Positions 17,748 to 25,898 of a stretch of DNA of 43,235 nucleotides are shown here, in pieces. Source of the DNA: JAQUYS01 sp964430665 (lineage in GTDB: Archaea; Nanobdellota; Nanobdellia; Woesearchaeales; SKGA01). How positions within the stretch are numbered: position 1 is the stretch's first letter; each line of letters begins with the position of its first letter. The notes below the pieces were generated by a model, which saw nothing but the letters and a program-made list of their open reading frames with translations, was not told the origin of the DNA and ran no database searches. The stretch covers positions 1 through 43,235 of the forward strand of contig CAYSFC010000005.1 of assembly GCA_964430665.1 (NCBI GenBank). The letters are read 5' to 3'. The position numbers were made by a program, and so were the translations under genes.

Positions 17748-20339
17748 ATGACTGAAAAATATGTATATTCCTTCGAAGAAGGAAGTAAAGAAATGAAAGA
17801 ATTGCTCGGTGGAAAGGGAGCAAATTTGTCAGAGATGAGTAAAATTGGTGTGCCTGTGCCACCTGGTTTTGTTATTACAACAGATAGTTGTGCAAATTAC
17901 TATGAAGAAGGTAAAAAACTAAGTGAAGAAGTTACTTCACAAATTAATGCTAAATTAGAAGAACTTGAGTCCAAGATGGGAATGAAATTAGGCGATGATG
18001 AAAATCCTTTACTTGTTTCTGTTCGTTCTGGAGCAGCAGTTTCTATGCCTGGTATGATGGACACTGTTTTAAACTTGGGTCTTAATGATAAATCTGTTGA
18101 AGGTTTAGCTAAAAAAACTAACAATGAAAGATTTGCTTGGGATTCTTATAGAAGATTTATTCAGATGTTTGGGAATGTTGTAATGCAAATGGAACATCAT
18201 GACTTTGAACACGTTCTTCAAAAAATAAAAGAAACTAAAGGTGTTGAATTTGACACTGAATTAGATGTTTCAGATTTAAAAGAAGTTGTTGATGGTTATA
18301 AGAAAGTTATTATGAATAAACTTGGGAAGTCTTTTCCTCAAAATCCTAAAGAACAATTAATGTTATCTGTTGAAGCGGTTTTTGGAAGTTGGAATAATGA
18401 TAGAGCTATTGTTTACAGAAGATTAAATCACATCTCAGGTTTGAAAGGAACTGCAGTTAATATTCAAGCAATGGTTTTTGGAAACATGGGTGAAACTTCT
18501 GGAACTGGAGTTTGTTTTTCAAGAGATCCTTCTACTGGAGAAAATGTTTTCTATGGTGAGTACTTAATGAATGCTCAAGGAGAAGATGTTGTTGCAGGTA
18601 TTAGAACTCCTTTACCTATTTCAACTTTGGATGAACAAAATCCTGAAATCTATAAAGAAATTGTTGACATTAAAAATAAACTTGAACAACATTACAAAGA
18701 TATGCAAGATATGGAATTTACAATTCAAGAAGGAAAATTGTATTTTTTGCAAACTAGAAATGGTAAAAGAACTGCGCAAGCTGCTGTTCAAATTGCTGTC
18801 GACTTGGTGGAAGAAAAATTATTAACTAAAGAAGAAGCTTTGATGAAAATTGAACCTGATGCTTTAAATCAATTATTACATAAGGGATTTGATACTATTG
18901 CTCTTGGAAAAGCTGAATCTATAACTCAAGGTTTACCTGCATCTCCTGGCGCAGCTGTTGGAGAGATTGTATTTACTGCAGAAGAAGCCCATATTAAATC
19001 TCTAGAAGGTAAGAAAGTTATTTTGGTTCGTACTGAAACTTCCCCTGAAGATATTGAAGGTATGAATGCGGCAGTTGGAATTTTAACTTCTACTGGTGGA
19101 ATGACTTCGCATGCAGCTGTTGTTGCACGTGGAATGGGTAAATGTTGTGTTGCTGGTTGTGCTGATGCTAAAATAAATGAAACTGAAAAAACTTTAACAA
19201 TAAATGGTGAAAAGTTTGTTGATGGAGATTTTATTTCGTTGGATGGTTCTCTTGGAAAAGTTTACGCTGGACAAATTCCAACAATAGATCCTGAGCTTTC
19301 TGGTGCTTTTAAAACAATTATGGAATGGTCTGATGAAATTCGAACTCTTAAAGTTAGAACTAATGCAGATACTCCTAAAGATGCAAAACAAGCTGTAGAA
19401 TTTGGAGCAGAAGGTATTGGGCTTTGTAGAACTGAACATATGTTTTTTGAAGGAGATAGAATTAAAGCTGTAAGAGAAATGATTCTTTCTAAAGATTTAG
19501 TTGGAAGGGAAAAAGCTTTAGCTAAATTACTCCCTTATCAACAAGAAGATTTTAAAGGATTGTTTGAAGCTATGAATGGTAAGCCTGTGACTATAAGGTT
19601 ATTGGATCCTCCTTTACATGAATTTTTACCTAAAGAAGAATCAGATATAAAAGTTCTTGCTGATGAAATGGATGTTTCTGTTGAAAAGTTAAAAGAAAAG
19701 ATTGTAGATTTACATGAACAAAATCCTATGCTTGGTCATAGAGGATGTAGATTAGGAATAACTTATCCTGAAATCACTAGAATGCAAGCAACTGCAATTT
19801 TTAATGCTGCGAAAGAAACAGGAGCTAAAGCAGAAGTTATGATTCCTTTGGTTGGAAATATGAAAGAATTTGAGCATCAAAAAGAGATTGTTGTTTCTGT
19901 TGCGAAAGAGTTAGGTGTTTCCGATTATCAAGTTGGAACTATGATTGAGGTTCCTCGTGGTGCGTTGACTGCTGATTTGATTGCGAAAGAAGCTGAGTTT
20001 TTCTCTTTTGGAACTAATGATTTAACTCAAATGACTTTGGGTTTCTCAAGAGATGATGTTGGTAAGTTTATTCCTGAATATGTTGCAAAGGGAATTTATG
20101 CTAGAGATCCTTTCCAAGCTATTGATCAAACTGGTGTTGGTCAGTTGATGGAGATTGCTGTAAAGAAAGGTAGAGAAACAAGACCTGATATTAAGTTAGG
20201 TATTTGTGGTGAACATGGTGGTGAACCTAATTCTATTGAGTTTTGCCATAGAATTGGTTTGAATTATGTTTCTTGTTCGCCTTTCAGAGTTCCAATTGCA
20301 AGATTGGCAGCAGCTCAGGCAGCAATTAAGAATAAGTAA
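17748..20339 (+). CDS. ppdK: Pyruvate, phosphate dikinase
   Basis: 863 residues from the ATG at 17748, preceded by GAGGCGG at good spacing; a GTG at 17727 is possible but lacks such a site. It interconverts pyruvate, ATP and phosphate with PEP, AMP and pyrophosphate. Domains are an N-terminal ATP-grasp part (GGKGANLSEM near 21; RSGAAVSMPGMMDTVLNLG near 93), the phosphohistidine domain with His455 in GGMTSHAAVVARGMG, and the C-terminal PEP/pyruvate barrel with catalytic Cys820 in GICGEHGG followed by NYVSCSPFRVPIAR. All catalytic residues are intact. It works as a reversible step at the base of glycolysis or gluconeogenesis. A hairpin with a T-run follows the gene. Confidence 0.97.
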   Translation: MTEKYVYSFEEGSKEMKELLGGKGANLSEMSKIGVPVPPGFVITTDSCANYYEEGKKLSEEVTSQINAKLEELESKMGMKLGDDENPLLVSVRSGAAVSMPGMMDTVLNLGLNDKSVEGLAKKTNNERFAWDSYRRFIQMFGNVVMQMEHHDFEHVLQKIKETKGVEFDTELDVSDLKEVVDGYKKVIMNKLGKSFPQNPKEQLMLSVEAVFGSWNNDRAIVYRRLNHISGLKGTAVNIQAMVFGNMGETSGTGVCFSRDPSTGENVFYGEYLMNAQGEDVVAGIRTPLPISTLDEQNPEIYKEIVDIKNKLEQHYKDMQDMEFTIQEGKLYFLQTRNGKRTAQAAVQIAVDLVEEKLLTKEEALMKIEPDALNQLLHKGFDTIALGKAESITQGLPASPGAAVGEIVFTAEEAHIKSLEGKKVILVRTETSPEDIEGMNAAVGILTSTGGMTSHAAVVARGMGKCCVAGCADAKINETEKTLTINGEKFVDGDFISLDGSLGKVYAGQIPTIDPELSGAFKTIMEWSDEIRTLKVRTNADTPKDAKQAVEFGAEGIGLCRTEHMFFEGDRIKAVREMILSKDLVGREKALAKLLPYQQEDFKGLFEAMNGKPVTIRLLDPPLHEFLPKEESDIKVLADEMDVSVEKLKEKIVDLHEQNPMLGHRGCRLGITYPEITRMQATAIFNAAKETGAKAEVMIPLVGNMKEFEHQKEIVVSVAKELGVSDYQVGTMIEVPRGALTADLIAKEAEFFSFGTNDLTQMTLGFSRDDVGKFIPEYVAKGIYARDPFQAIDQTGVGQLMEIAVKKGRETRPDIKLGICGEHGGEPNSIEFCHRIGLNYVSCSPFRVPIARLAAAQAAIKNK

Positions 20340-20368
20340 TTTTTTATTTTTTATTTTATTTAAAGCAT

Positions 20369-20387
20369 TGAAGTCTTTTTAACTTCA
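20369..20387 (+). terminator. Hairpin after ppdK
   Basis: TGAAGT-CTTTTTA-ACTTCA forms a perfect 6-pair stem with a 7-base loop, followed by CATGTTTTTT. It is 30 bases after the ppdK stop. The stem sequence recurs in the next intergenic hairpin (20929-20950). Confidence 0.5.
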
Positions 20388-20433
20388 CATGTTTTTTCGA
20401 TAAATTTATATTTTTCTAAATTTAATTTTTATT

Positions 20434-20919
20434 ATGATTATTAGAAAAGCTAAAAAAGAAGATATTGAACAAATATACAAATTATTTTTACAATTATGTT
20501 CTGAAGAAGATAAAGCAGCTAATAAAACAGCTAAATTTCTTGGAGATATTCGAAACAGAAGAAACGATTTTGAAAAAAGTGTTAAGAAAGAGTTGTTGAA
20601 AGAACTTGAAACACCTAAATCGATTTATTTGGTTGCTGAAGAAGAAGGTTTAATTGGTTATTGTTATGTTAGTTATCAAAAAACAAAAGATGCTTTTTTT
20701 AAACCTGTTGTTATAGGTTACTTAAATTCAATTGTTGTAGATAAAAAACATAGAAGAAAAGGAATTGCTAAAAAACTTCACGAAGAAGCAATAAAGTGGT
20801 TTAAGAAAAATAAATGTTCAATAGTTTATTTGGAAGTTTTCCAAAATAATCTTGCTGTTGAAACCTATGAGAAATGGAAATATAAAAAATCCACTTGTAA
20901 AATGTGGAAAAAATTATAA
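20434..20919 (+). CDS. GNAT-family N-acetyltransferase
   Basis: 161 residues. The acetyl-CoA binding motif A is clear: YLNSIVVDKKHRRKGIAKKL (RRKGIA, near 107-112), followed by VYLEVFQNNLAVETYEKWKY, the usual motif B with an Asn-x-x-Ala and Tyr. The N-terminal IRKAKKEDIEQIYKLF is the standard first strand and helix. Substrate is unknown; ribosomal-protein, small-molecule or protein acetylation are all possible. There is no ribosome binding site, but AAATTTATATTT about 28 bases upstream of the ATG fits a leaderless transcript. The gene is convergent with the superoxide reductase gene. Confidence 0.85.
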   Translation: MIIRKAKKEDIEQIYKLFLQLCSEEDKAANKTAKFLGDIRNRRNDFEKSVKKELLKELETPKSIYLVAEEEGLIGYCYVSYQKTKDAFFKPVVIGYLNSIVVDKKHRRKGIAKKLHEEAIKWFKKNKCSIVYLEVFQNNLAVETYEKWKYKKSTCKMWKKL

Positions 20920-20928
20920 AAACAAAAA

Positions 20929-20950
20929 CACTTGAAGTGAAACTTCAGTG
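20929..20950. terminator. Hairpin between convergent genes (GNAT and superoxide reductase)
   Basis: CAC-T-TGAAGT-GAA-ACTTCA-GTG forms a 9-pair stem with one bulged T. On the minus strand it is followed by TTTTTGTTTTT, so it would end the rubrerythrin/superoxide reductase transcript. It lies 9 bases after the GNAT stop on the other side. Confidence 0.55.
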
Positions 20951-20978
20951 CCCTAAAAATTAAAAAATTTTTATGGAA

Positions 20979-21365
20979 TTAATTTTTCCAAACGCCATGA
21001 ACATTACAGACTATTCTTGCTTTAAAATTTTGTTTATTGTCCGGATTGAGAAATTCTGCTTCAGGTTTTTCATGTGGTTTTAGTCTTTTTCCAATTATAA
21101 ATCCTTCTGGAGAAATTAACTGAATTACTTCTATATAATGATTCATGTCCATAGGATGTGGAATTGATCCAACTTTAACTATTACTTTTCCTTCACTATA
21201 TTCAATTACAGGAACGTGTTTTTCATGTCCTTCTCCATCGTGATTATGTTCAACCATGATGTGCATTTTTTGTTCACAACAAACTAATTCTCCAGGTCCT
21301 GCTTCAACAACAGAAACCAAATTTCCACAAATTTCGCATTTGTAAAATTTATCTTGTTCAGCCAT
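20979..21365 (-). CDS. dfx: Desulfoferrodoxin-type superoxide reductase
   Basis: 128 residues from the ATG at 21365, chosen because it follows GGAG at good spacing and removes a non-family N-terminal extension that runs into the rubrerythrin gene. The N-terminal desulforedoxin domain has CEIC and VCCEQK (Fe(Cys)4 centre I). The catalytic Fe(His)4Cys centre II is formed by EKHVPVI, PHPMDMNHYIE and the C-terminal CNVHGVW. It reduces superoxide to hydrogen peroxide without making oxygen, a defence of anaerobes. It starts one base after the rubrerythrin stop, so peroxide made here can go directly to rubrerythrin. Confidence 0.95.
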   Translation of the reverse strand: MAEQDKFYKCEICGNLVSVVEAGPGELVCCEQKMHIMVEHNHDGEGHEKHVPVIEYSEGKVIVKVGSIPHPMDMNHYIEVIQLISPEGFIIGKRLKPHEKPEAEFLNPDNKQNFKARIVCNVHGVWKN

Positions 21366-21366
21366 T

Positions 21367-21888
21367 TTAAAACTCCATACATTCTGGTTCGTAATATTCT
21401 TGTGGATGTTTACAAGATGGACATTTTTCAGGAGGTTGCTCTCCTTCATGTATATACCCGCACTTAGAACATTTCCATTTTATTGGTTTATCTCTTTTAA
21501 AAACAGTTCCAGATTCGACCATTTCTAAAAGTTTTCTGAATCTTTCTTCGTGATGTTTTTCAACTTCTGCTATTTCTTCGAACAATTTTGCTGCGGCTTC
21601 ATTTCCTTCTTCACGAGCTTCTTTTGCCATTCTCGGGTACATTTCTGTATCTTCGTAATGTTCTCCATCCATTGCAGCTTTTAAGTTTGCTTTTGTATCT
21701 GCGATTCCGCCTAGAAGTTTAAATTCATCTTTTGCGTGTTGTATTTCATTCATTGCGGTTTCTTCGAAGATTTTCGCTATATAATGATAACCTTCTTTTC
21801 TCGCAACTTTTGCGAAATAATCGTATTTGTTTCTTGCTTGACTTTCTCCTGCGAAAGCTTCTTTTAGATTTTCTTCAGTTTTACTCAT
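21367..21888 (-). CDS. rbr: Rubrerythrin
   Basis: 173 residues. The N-terminal four-helix diiron domain has paired ExxH-type motifs (EETAMNEIQHAKDEF near 42-56; EEIAEVEKHHEERF near 104-117) and the NLKEAFAGESQARNKY opening. The C-terminal rubredoxin-like domain has WKCSKCGYIHEG and EKCPSCKHP. It is a peroxidase that detoxifies hydrogen peroxide using electrons from rubredoxin-type donors. A strong GAGGGG ribosome binding site precedes the ATG. It is first in a two-gene oxidative-stress operon with superoxide reductase. AAATTTAAATATATG and AACATATAAATA upstream are candidate TATA elements. Confidence 0.96.
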   Translation of the reverse strand: MSKTEENLKEAFAGESQARNKYDYFAKVARKEGYHYIAKIFEETAMNEIQHAKDEFKLLGGIADTKANLKAAMDGEHYEDTEMYPRMAKEAREEGNEAAAKLFEEIAEVEKHHEERFRKLLEMVESGTVFKRDKPIKWKCSKCGYIHEGEQPPEKCPSCKHPQEYYEPECMEF

Positions 21889-21965
21889 TTTTATCCCCTC
21901 ATTAAATTTTAATTAACATATATTTAAATTTGTCGAGTTTAATATTATTTATATGTTTTGTAGAG

Positions 21966-21986
21966 TAGTGATTTATTTAATCACTA
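21966..21986. terminator. Perfect hairpin between the ABC operon end and the rubrerythrin promoter
   Basis: TAGTGATT-TATTT-AATCACTA is a perfect 8-pair stem with a 5-base loop. It lies 6 bases after the end of the ABC transporter operon on the minus strand. The T-run is on the plus-strand side, so on the minus strand it is a hairpin without a strong T-run. It may mark a transcript end or protect a 3' end. Confidence 0.4.
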
Positions 21987-21992
21987 TTTTAT

Positions 21993-22970
21993 TTACTCAT
22001 ATAATTTTTTAATCAATTCTGTAATTGGTGGGTTTGATAATTCTAAATCTTCTATTTTTTTACTTTTACTAAATTTTTCTAAAAATTCTGCAATAGTTAA
22101 TTTGGATGTATCTAACTCAAGTTGTACTGTATATTCAGATAATTTTTTTATATTTTTTACACTTTTTATTTTTTTCAACTTTTGTAAATCAACTTTATCA
22201 TAAAATTTCATTTTGACATATTTTTTATTCTGGATTTGTAATTTGGATGTTATGTCGTTAAAAACAATTTTTCCATGGTTGATTATTATTACTCTGTCAC
22301 ATAAATGTTCAATGTCTTCTAAATCATGACTTGTAACTATGAATGTTGTTCCTTCTTCTTTATTTATTTGTCGAATAAATTTTCTAATAATTTCTTTTGC
22401 AAATAAATCTAGGCCAATTGTAGGTTCGTCTAAAAAAACTATTTTTGGTTTGTGAAGCATAGCTATGACAAACTCACAACGCATACGTTCTCCTAAAGAT
22501 AATTGACGTGTTGGTTTTTTCATTATGTCTTCAATACTTAATAGTTTAACCAATTTGTTTAATTCTGATTTGAAAGCTTTTTCTTCTAGAGAAAAAATTC
22601 CTTTGTGTAAATAGAATGAATCTATTGGTGGAAGGTCCCAGTAAAGTTGACTTTTTTGGCCGAATACAACACCGATGTTTGAAACATAATTTTTTCTATC
22701 TTTCCAAGGAACATATCCCATAATTTTAACTTCGCCTGAAGTAGGATACATAACGCCTGAAAGCATTTTTATTGTTGTTGATTTACCTGCACCATTAGGT
22801 CCTAAGAAACCGACAACCTCTCCTTTTTTAATATTTAAGGAAATATCATCTACTGCTTTAGATATTTTTATTTTTCTTACAAATAGAGATTTGACAGCTT
22901 CTAAAAAACCTGCACCTCTTTCATATGATTTAAATTCTTTTTTAAGATTTTTAACTTTTATTATGTCCAC
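21993..22970 (-). CDS. ABC-2 type transporter, ATP-binding protein
   Basis: 325 residues. Walker A GPNGAGKST (about 58-66), signature LSLGERMRCE (about 157), Walker B IVFLDEPTIGLD (about 177-188) and the switch His in TSHDLEDIEHL are all present. The C-terminal 80 residues form a substrate-specific accessory part. Together with the two permeases just upstream it makes an exporter of the DUF990-type ABC-2 group, which includes drug, polysaccharide and lipid exporters. It starts 2 bases after the permease stop. Substrate cannot be told from sequence. Confidence 0.92.
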   Translation of the reverse strand: MDIIKVKNLKKEFKSYERGAGFLEAVKSLFVRKIKISKAVDDISLNIKKGEVVGFLGPNGAGKSTTIKMLSGVMYPTSGEVKIMGYVPWKDRKNYVSNIGVVFGQKSQLYWDLPPIDSFYLHKGIFSLEEKAFKSELNKLVKLLSIEDIMKKPTRQLSLGERMRCEFVIAMLHKPKIVFLDEPTIGLDLFAKEIIRKFIRQINKEEGTTFIVTSHDLEDIEHLCDRVIIINHGKIVFNDITSKLQIQNKKYVKMKFYDKVDLQKLKKIKSVKNIKKLSEYTVQLELDTSKLTIAEFLEKFSKSKKIEDLELSNPPITELIKKLYE

Positions 22971-22972
22971 TT

Positions 22973-23755
22973 TTAACCACCTGCACTTGAATAATTTCTT
23001 ATTGTTCTATACCATATAAATAAAGATAATGTAACTAAAATAATTACAGTTATTGCTGAATATAATATGTCCATACTAAAAAATCCTAATATTGTTTCTG
23101 CTGGAAATACTGCTACTGCAAAAATAGGTAAAAAAATTGTAAATATTATTCCTGTCAATAAAGGATATATTGATTTTGGATAAGTTCCTAACATACTTAA
23201 TATGTCTAGAAGTTCGTATAATCTCCATGTTTGTATGAATTTAAATATGAATGCTGAAAATAATAATGCGAGAGAGAAGAAAAGACCTATACCTACAAGT
23301 AAACTGAAGATTCCTGCAACAACTCCTAATAAAGTTATATTTTCTAAATGAAATAGGGCAAAAATTATTATTCCTAAACCTCCTATGAATTTTGCAGTGT
23401 CTTCTGCGTCAAAAGAATTACAAATAAACATCCAAAGAATATTTCTTGGTTTTAAAAGTATTAAATCAAATTCTCCTTTGTGTAATGTCCAATTTGAATT
23501 CCAAACAATTCCGAAAAAAGTAACAAATGAAAATCCTCTAACCATAACAAAAATTCCTTGGAGTAACAAAACTTGGTATAGCGTCCAACCTTGAAAACCT
23601 GCTGTATTAAAATAAATGAGAAGTATAATTATAGGACTCGCCATTTCTAGAACAAACATTGAAATTAAAGATATGAAAAATTCTCCCCTATATGCAAGTC
23701 TATTTAAAAACGCCATTTCTGCAGATTTTAGCCAGAGTTTGAAATTTGAAGTCAT
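22973..23755 (-). CDS. ABC-2 transporter permease (DUF990-like), second subunit
   Basis: 260 residues with six hydrophobic segments and the layout of the DUF990/ABC2_membrane_6 family: a basic N-terminus (LWLKSAEMAFLNRLAYRGEF), a central amphipathic GEFDLILLKPRN motif that contacts the ATPase, and a C-terminal segment ending FIWYRTIRNYSSAGG. It overlaps the other permease gene by four bases (ATGA coupling), so the two would be made in equal amounts and form a heterodimer with the ATPase. Its substrate is unknown. Confidence 0.88.
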   Translation of the reverse strand: MTSNFKLWLKSAEMAFLNRLAYRGEFFISLISMFVLEMASPIIILLIYFNTAGFQGWTLYQVLLLQGIFVMVRGFSFVTFFGIVWNSNWTLHKGEFDLILLKPRNILWMFICNSFDAEDTAKFIGGLGIIIFALFHLENITLLGVVAGIFSLLVGIGLFFSLALLFSAFIFKFIQTWRLYELLDILSMLGTYPKSIYPLLTGIIFTIFLPIFAVAVFPAETILGFFSMDILYSAITVIILVTLSLFIWYRTIRNYSSAGG

Positions 23756-24567
23756 GCTCCAACCCCGCTAAAATGTTTTTGTGCTTTATCCCAACAAAAA
23801 TAAACTATTAACAACAATATTAAACACCATAATAATTGTATGCTTAAAGCAAAAAATACGCTATTGTAAAATCCATTTGCTAAATTTGTAGAAAATTTTC
23901 CAAGATATATGTTTGCAGGAACATATGAAATGTATTGAAATGGAAGAAAATTCATTATCTTTATGAATGTTTGAGGAAATAAACTTAAGGGTATAAATGC
24001 TCCTGCTGCAAAGTGTATGAAGAAATCAATCATCCAACCCAATGAGCGAATTTTAATTAACCAAAATGCCAACATACCAATTAATGCGTGGAGAAAAAAA
24101 GATATGACAAATGCAAAAAATATGGATATGAAAAGATAAAAGAAATTTCCTACTACAAAATAATCTTTGAAAAAAATTACGAATATTAAAAGTAAAGGTA
24201 CTACTTCCATTATTGTTGCGAAAAGTCTTCTAGAAACTTTTTTCATGAAAGCTAATTTTATGTAATGTAGAGGTTTTAATAAATAAACTAAAAAATTTCC
24301 TTTTCTAATTTCCATTTCAAGATCTTGTTGAATTTCATCGTAAGTTGATATGTTGATGAAAGATGTTATTAAAAAATAAGTTATTAGTTCAGATATAGAA
24401 TAACCTCCAACAGTTGCAGATGTTGAGTTGAAATAAACTGCTTTCCAAATAAGTAAAAGGATTATGAATCTTAATGGATTTAAAAGTAGACTTATGTAAT
24501 ATTGTGCTCTGTATGTTATTGCTAATTTCCAATAATATTTTGCAACATCCAGATATTGTATAAACAT
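23752..24567 (-). CDS. ABC-2 transporter permease (DUF990-like), first subunit
   Basis: 271 residues with about six membrane segments. KGNFLVYLLKPLHYIKLAF is the same cytoplasmic coupling motif as GEFDLILLKPRN in its partner, supporting an ancient duplication. The N-terminal VAKYYWKLAITYRAQYY and C-terminal CWDKAQKHFSGVGA are also typical. It is the first gene of the three-gene exporter operon. The 38-base gap to the PCNA gene upstream is AT-rich with TTTATAA elements that can serve as a promoter. Confidence 0.88.
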   Translation of the reverse strand: MFIQYLDVAKYYWKLAITYRAQYYISLLLNPLRFIILLLIWKAVYFNSTSATVGGYSISELITYFLITSFINISTYDEIQQDLEMEIRKGNFLVYLLKPLHYIKLAFMKKVSRRLFATIMEVVPLLLIFVIFFKDYFVVGNFFYLFISIFFAFVISFFLHALIGMLAFWLIKIRSLGWMIDFFIHFAAGAFIPLSLFPQTFIKIMNFLPFQYISYVPANIYLGKFSTNLANGFYNSVFFALSIQLLWCLILLLIVYFCWDKAQKHFSGVGA

Positions 24568-24605
24568 GTTAAAAAATATAAATTTATAATTTATAAAATA
24601 AACTA

Positions 24606-25346
24606 TTAATCGTTGTCTACTCTTGGCGCTAAGATAAAGCTTAATTCAATTTGGTCTTTGACAGAATAAAATATTTTCAAAGGATAATCTTTTCCGAATT
24701 CTATTTTTACAGTGTCTGAAAGTTTTGAACCTTGAATCATTTTTTTAAGATATTCAATTGAATATTTTGCTTTCAAACCTTCTTCAGCACAAACAATTGT
24801 TGTTGATTCGTCTGCAGGCATATCTACTGATGCTTTAGAAAGATCTCCTTTTGAACTTATTGAAAATAATTTCTCAGACGCAGAGAATACAACAGATTCT
24901 CCTACAACATCAACATCATCTACAGCATCATTCAATAAAGAACTTTTGGTGTTAATTGAAGCTGTAAAAGATAAATCTGGAACGTTTTGTTCGTTTTCGT
25001 CTAGTTCTATAAGTGGTAAGTGAAAAGTTCTCTTTGAAGCAGATTGTAATGTTATTTTTAATTTATTTTCATCCAATTCTAGTGTTAAAGTATCGTTCGC
25101 TTTAACTCTTCTGAGAACTTGTTTAAAATTATTTAAATTTAAAGTTAAATCTGTATCTTTTTCTAAATCGTATGTAGTAAATGAGCTTGATTTCATTCTA
25201 AATACAACCATAGCCACATTTGCAGGATCCATGGACACCATTTCAACAACATCTTTTCTGATTTTTAAAGTTGCTTCAGTAACTATTTCTGAAACAATAG
25301 AAACTCCGTCCTTTAGATATTTAGGTTCTACTAAAACTAATTTCAT
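24606..25346 (-). CDS. pcn: DNA polymerase sliding clamp PCNA
   Basis: 246 residues, the usual clamp length. It has the two-fold PCNA repeat: KLVLVEPKYLKDGVSIVSEIVTE at the start, MVSMDPANVAMVVFRM (the typical MDPxxVxMV motif, about 36-51), and the C-terminal YPLKIFYSVKDQIELSFILAPRV. It encircles DNA and tethers polymerases, ligase and Fen1. A GGTGG ribosome binding site sits 5 bases before the ATG and AATATTTATATATT (about 25378-25392) is a good TATA region. The window has no other polymerase genes. Confidence 0.95.
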   Translation of the reverse strand: MKLVLVEPKYLKDGVSIVSEIVTEATLKIRKDVVEMVSMDPANVAMVVFRMKSSSFTTYDLEKDTDLTLNLNNFKQVLRRVKANDTLTLELDENKLKITLQSASKRTFHLPLIELDENEQNVPDLSFTASINTKSSLLNDAVDDVDVVGESVVFSASEKLFSISSKGDLSKASVDMPADESTTIVCAEEGLKAKYSIEYLKKMIQGSKLSDTVKIEFGKDYPLKIFYSVKDQIELSFILAPRVDND

Positions 25347-25398
25347 TTAACCACCACTATACAATTCTAAAAAAGAGTGTAATATATAAATATTTTGT

Positions 25399-25608
25399 AT
25401 ATTTTGGCGTAAAAAGCCTTAAAAGTGTTTAAATAAGGTTTATTACGAATACTNNNNNNNNNNNNNNNNNNNNNNNNNNNNNNNNNNNNNNNNNNNNNNN
25501 NNNNNNNNNNNNNNNNNNNNNNNNNNNNNNNNNNNNNNNNNNNNNNNNNNNNNATATTTTGGCGTAAAAAGCCTTAAAAGTGTTTAAATAAGGTTTATTA
25601 CGAATACT
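25399..25608. other. 100-N scaffold gap flanked by identical 55-base ends
   Basis: The 55 bases before the Ns (25399-25453) are repeated exactly after them (25554-25608); the Ns run from 25454 to 25553. An overlap of exactly 55 is what a de Bruijn assembler with k=55 leaves at the ends of adjoining contigs. The gap is therefore probably an artificial join and the true sequence has one copy. The non-coding stretch 25347-25713 otherwise holds only the PCNA promoter and the tRNA-like repeat. Confidence 0.85.
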
Positions 25609-25730
25609 CTTAGAAAGAAATGTGCGGAGTGTAGGATTCAACCGAACGAATTTGTGAGTGAGCGTTGTGCAGGAGTTTACGACTAGCATGTTCGAATACT
25701 GTTGAAAGAAATGTGCGGAGTGTAGGATTC
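25601..25730. repeat. Direct duplication of the tRNA-Leu 3' end (att-like)
   Basis: A 39-base segment at 25601-25639 and a 38-base segment at 25693-25730 match except for one base change and one indel. Both contain CGAATACT, then GAAAGAAATGTGCGGAGTGTAGGATTC. The right copy includes the last 17 bases of the tRNA-Leu gene. The left copy continues into unrelated sequence, so it is a 3' tRNA fragment. The units are 91 bases apart. tRNA 3'-end duplications of this kind are the usual scar or attachment site of an integrase-borne element. Confidence 0.7.
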
Positions 25731-25852
25731 GAACCCACGTAGACACTAAGTCAACAGATGACTCACAATGATCTTCATAGAATTGCTCTATAGCAACACT
25801 CAGCACTCAAATGTCTTGAGTCTGTCCCGTTTGGCCACTCCGGCAACTCCGC
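25714..25852 (-). tRNA. tRNA-Leu(CAA) with a 55-base archaeal intron
   Basis: 139 bases including the intron, 84 mature. The acceptor stem is GCGGAGT/ACTCCGC with discriminator A and no encoded CCA. The T arm is GTGGG-TTCGAAT-CCTAC, and there is a long class II variable arm (GAC/GTC stem). The anticodon stem ACAGA/TCTGT is interrupted by an intron at 25760-25814. A bulge-helix-bulge is visible: the helix CTCA/TGAG is flanked by three-base bulges AGA and TCA, and cutting AG|A and TC|A splices at the canonical 37/38 site. The anticodon is CAA (reads UUG). TTAAATAA about 25 bases upstream is a likely TATA box. The gene's 3' end is duplicated downstream. Confidence 0.93.
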
Positions 25853-25898
25853 AGTACTTGATTTGAAGAATTATTTAACGGTTTAAAAAAGTTGTTGT

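Noticed and set aside
21366..21449. N-terminal extension of superoxide reductase
   Set aside because: It would overlap the rubrerythrin gene out of frame; the ATG at 21365 gives the exact family start.
25601..25711. Second complete tRNA gene next to tRNA-Leu
   Set aside because: Only the 3' end is present; no D arm, anticodon arm or 5' acceptor strand can be formed.
25429..25806. 125-residue minus-strand ORF
   Set aside because: It spans the N gap and lies over the tRNA-Leu gene, its intron and its duplicated end, so it is not coding.
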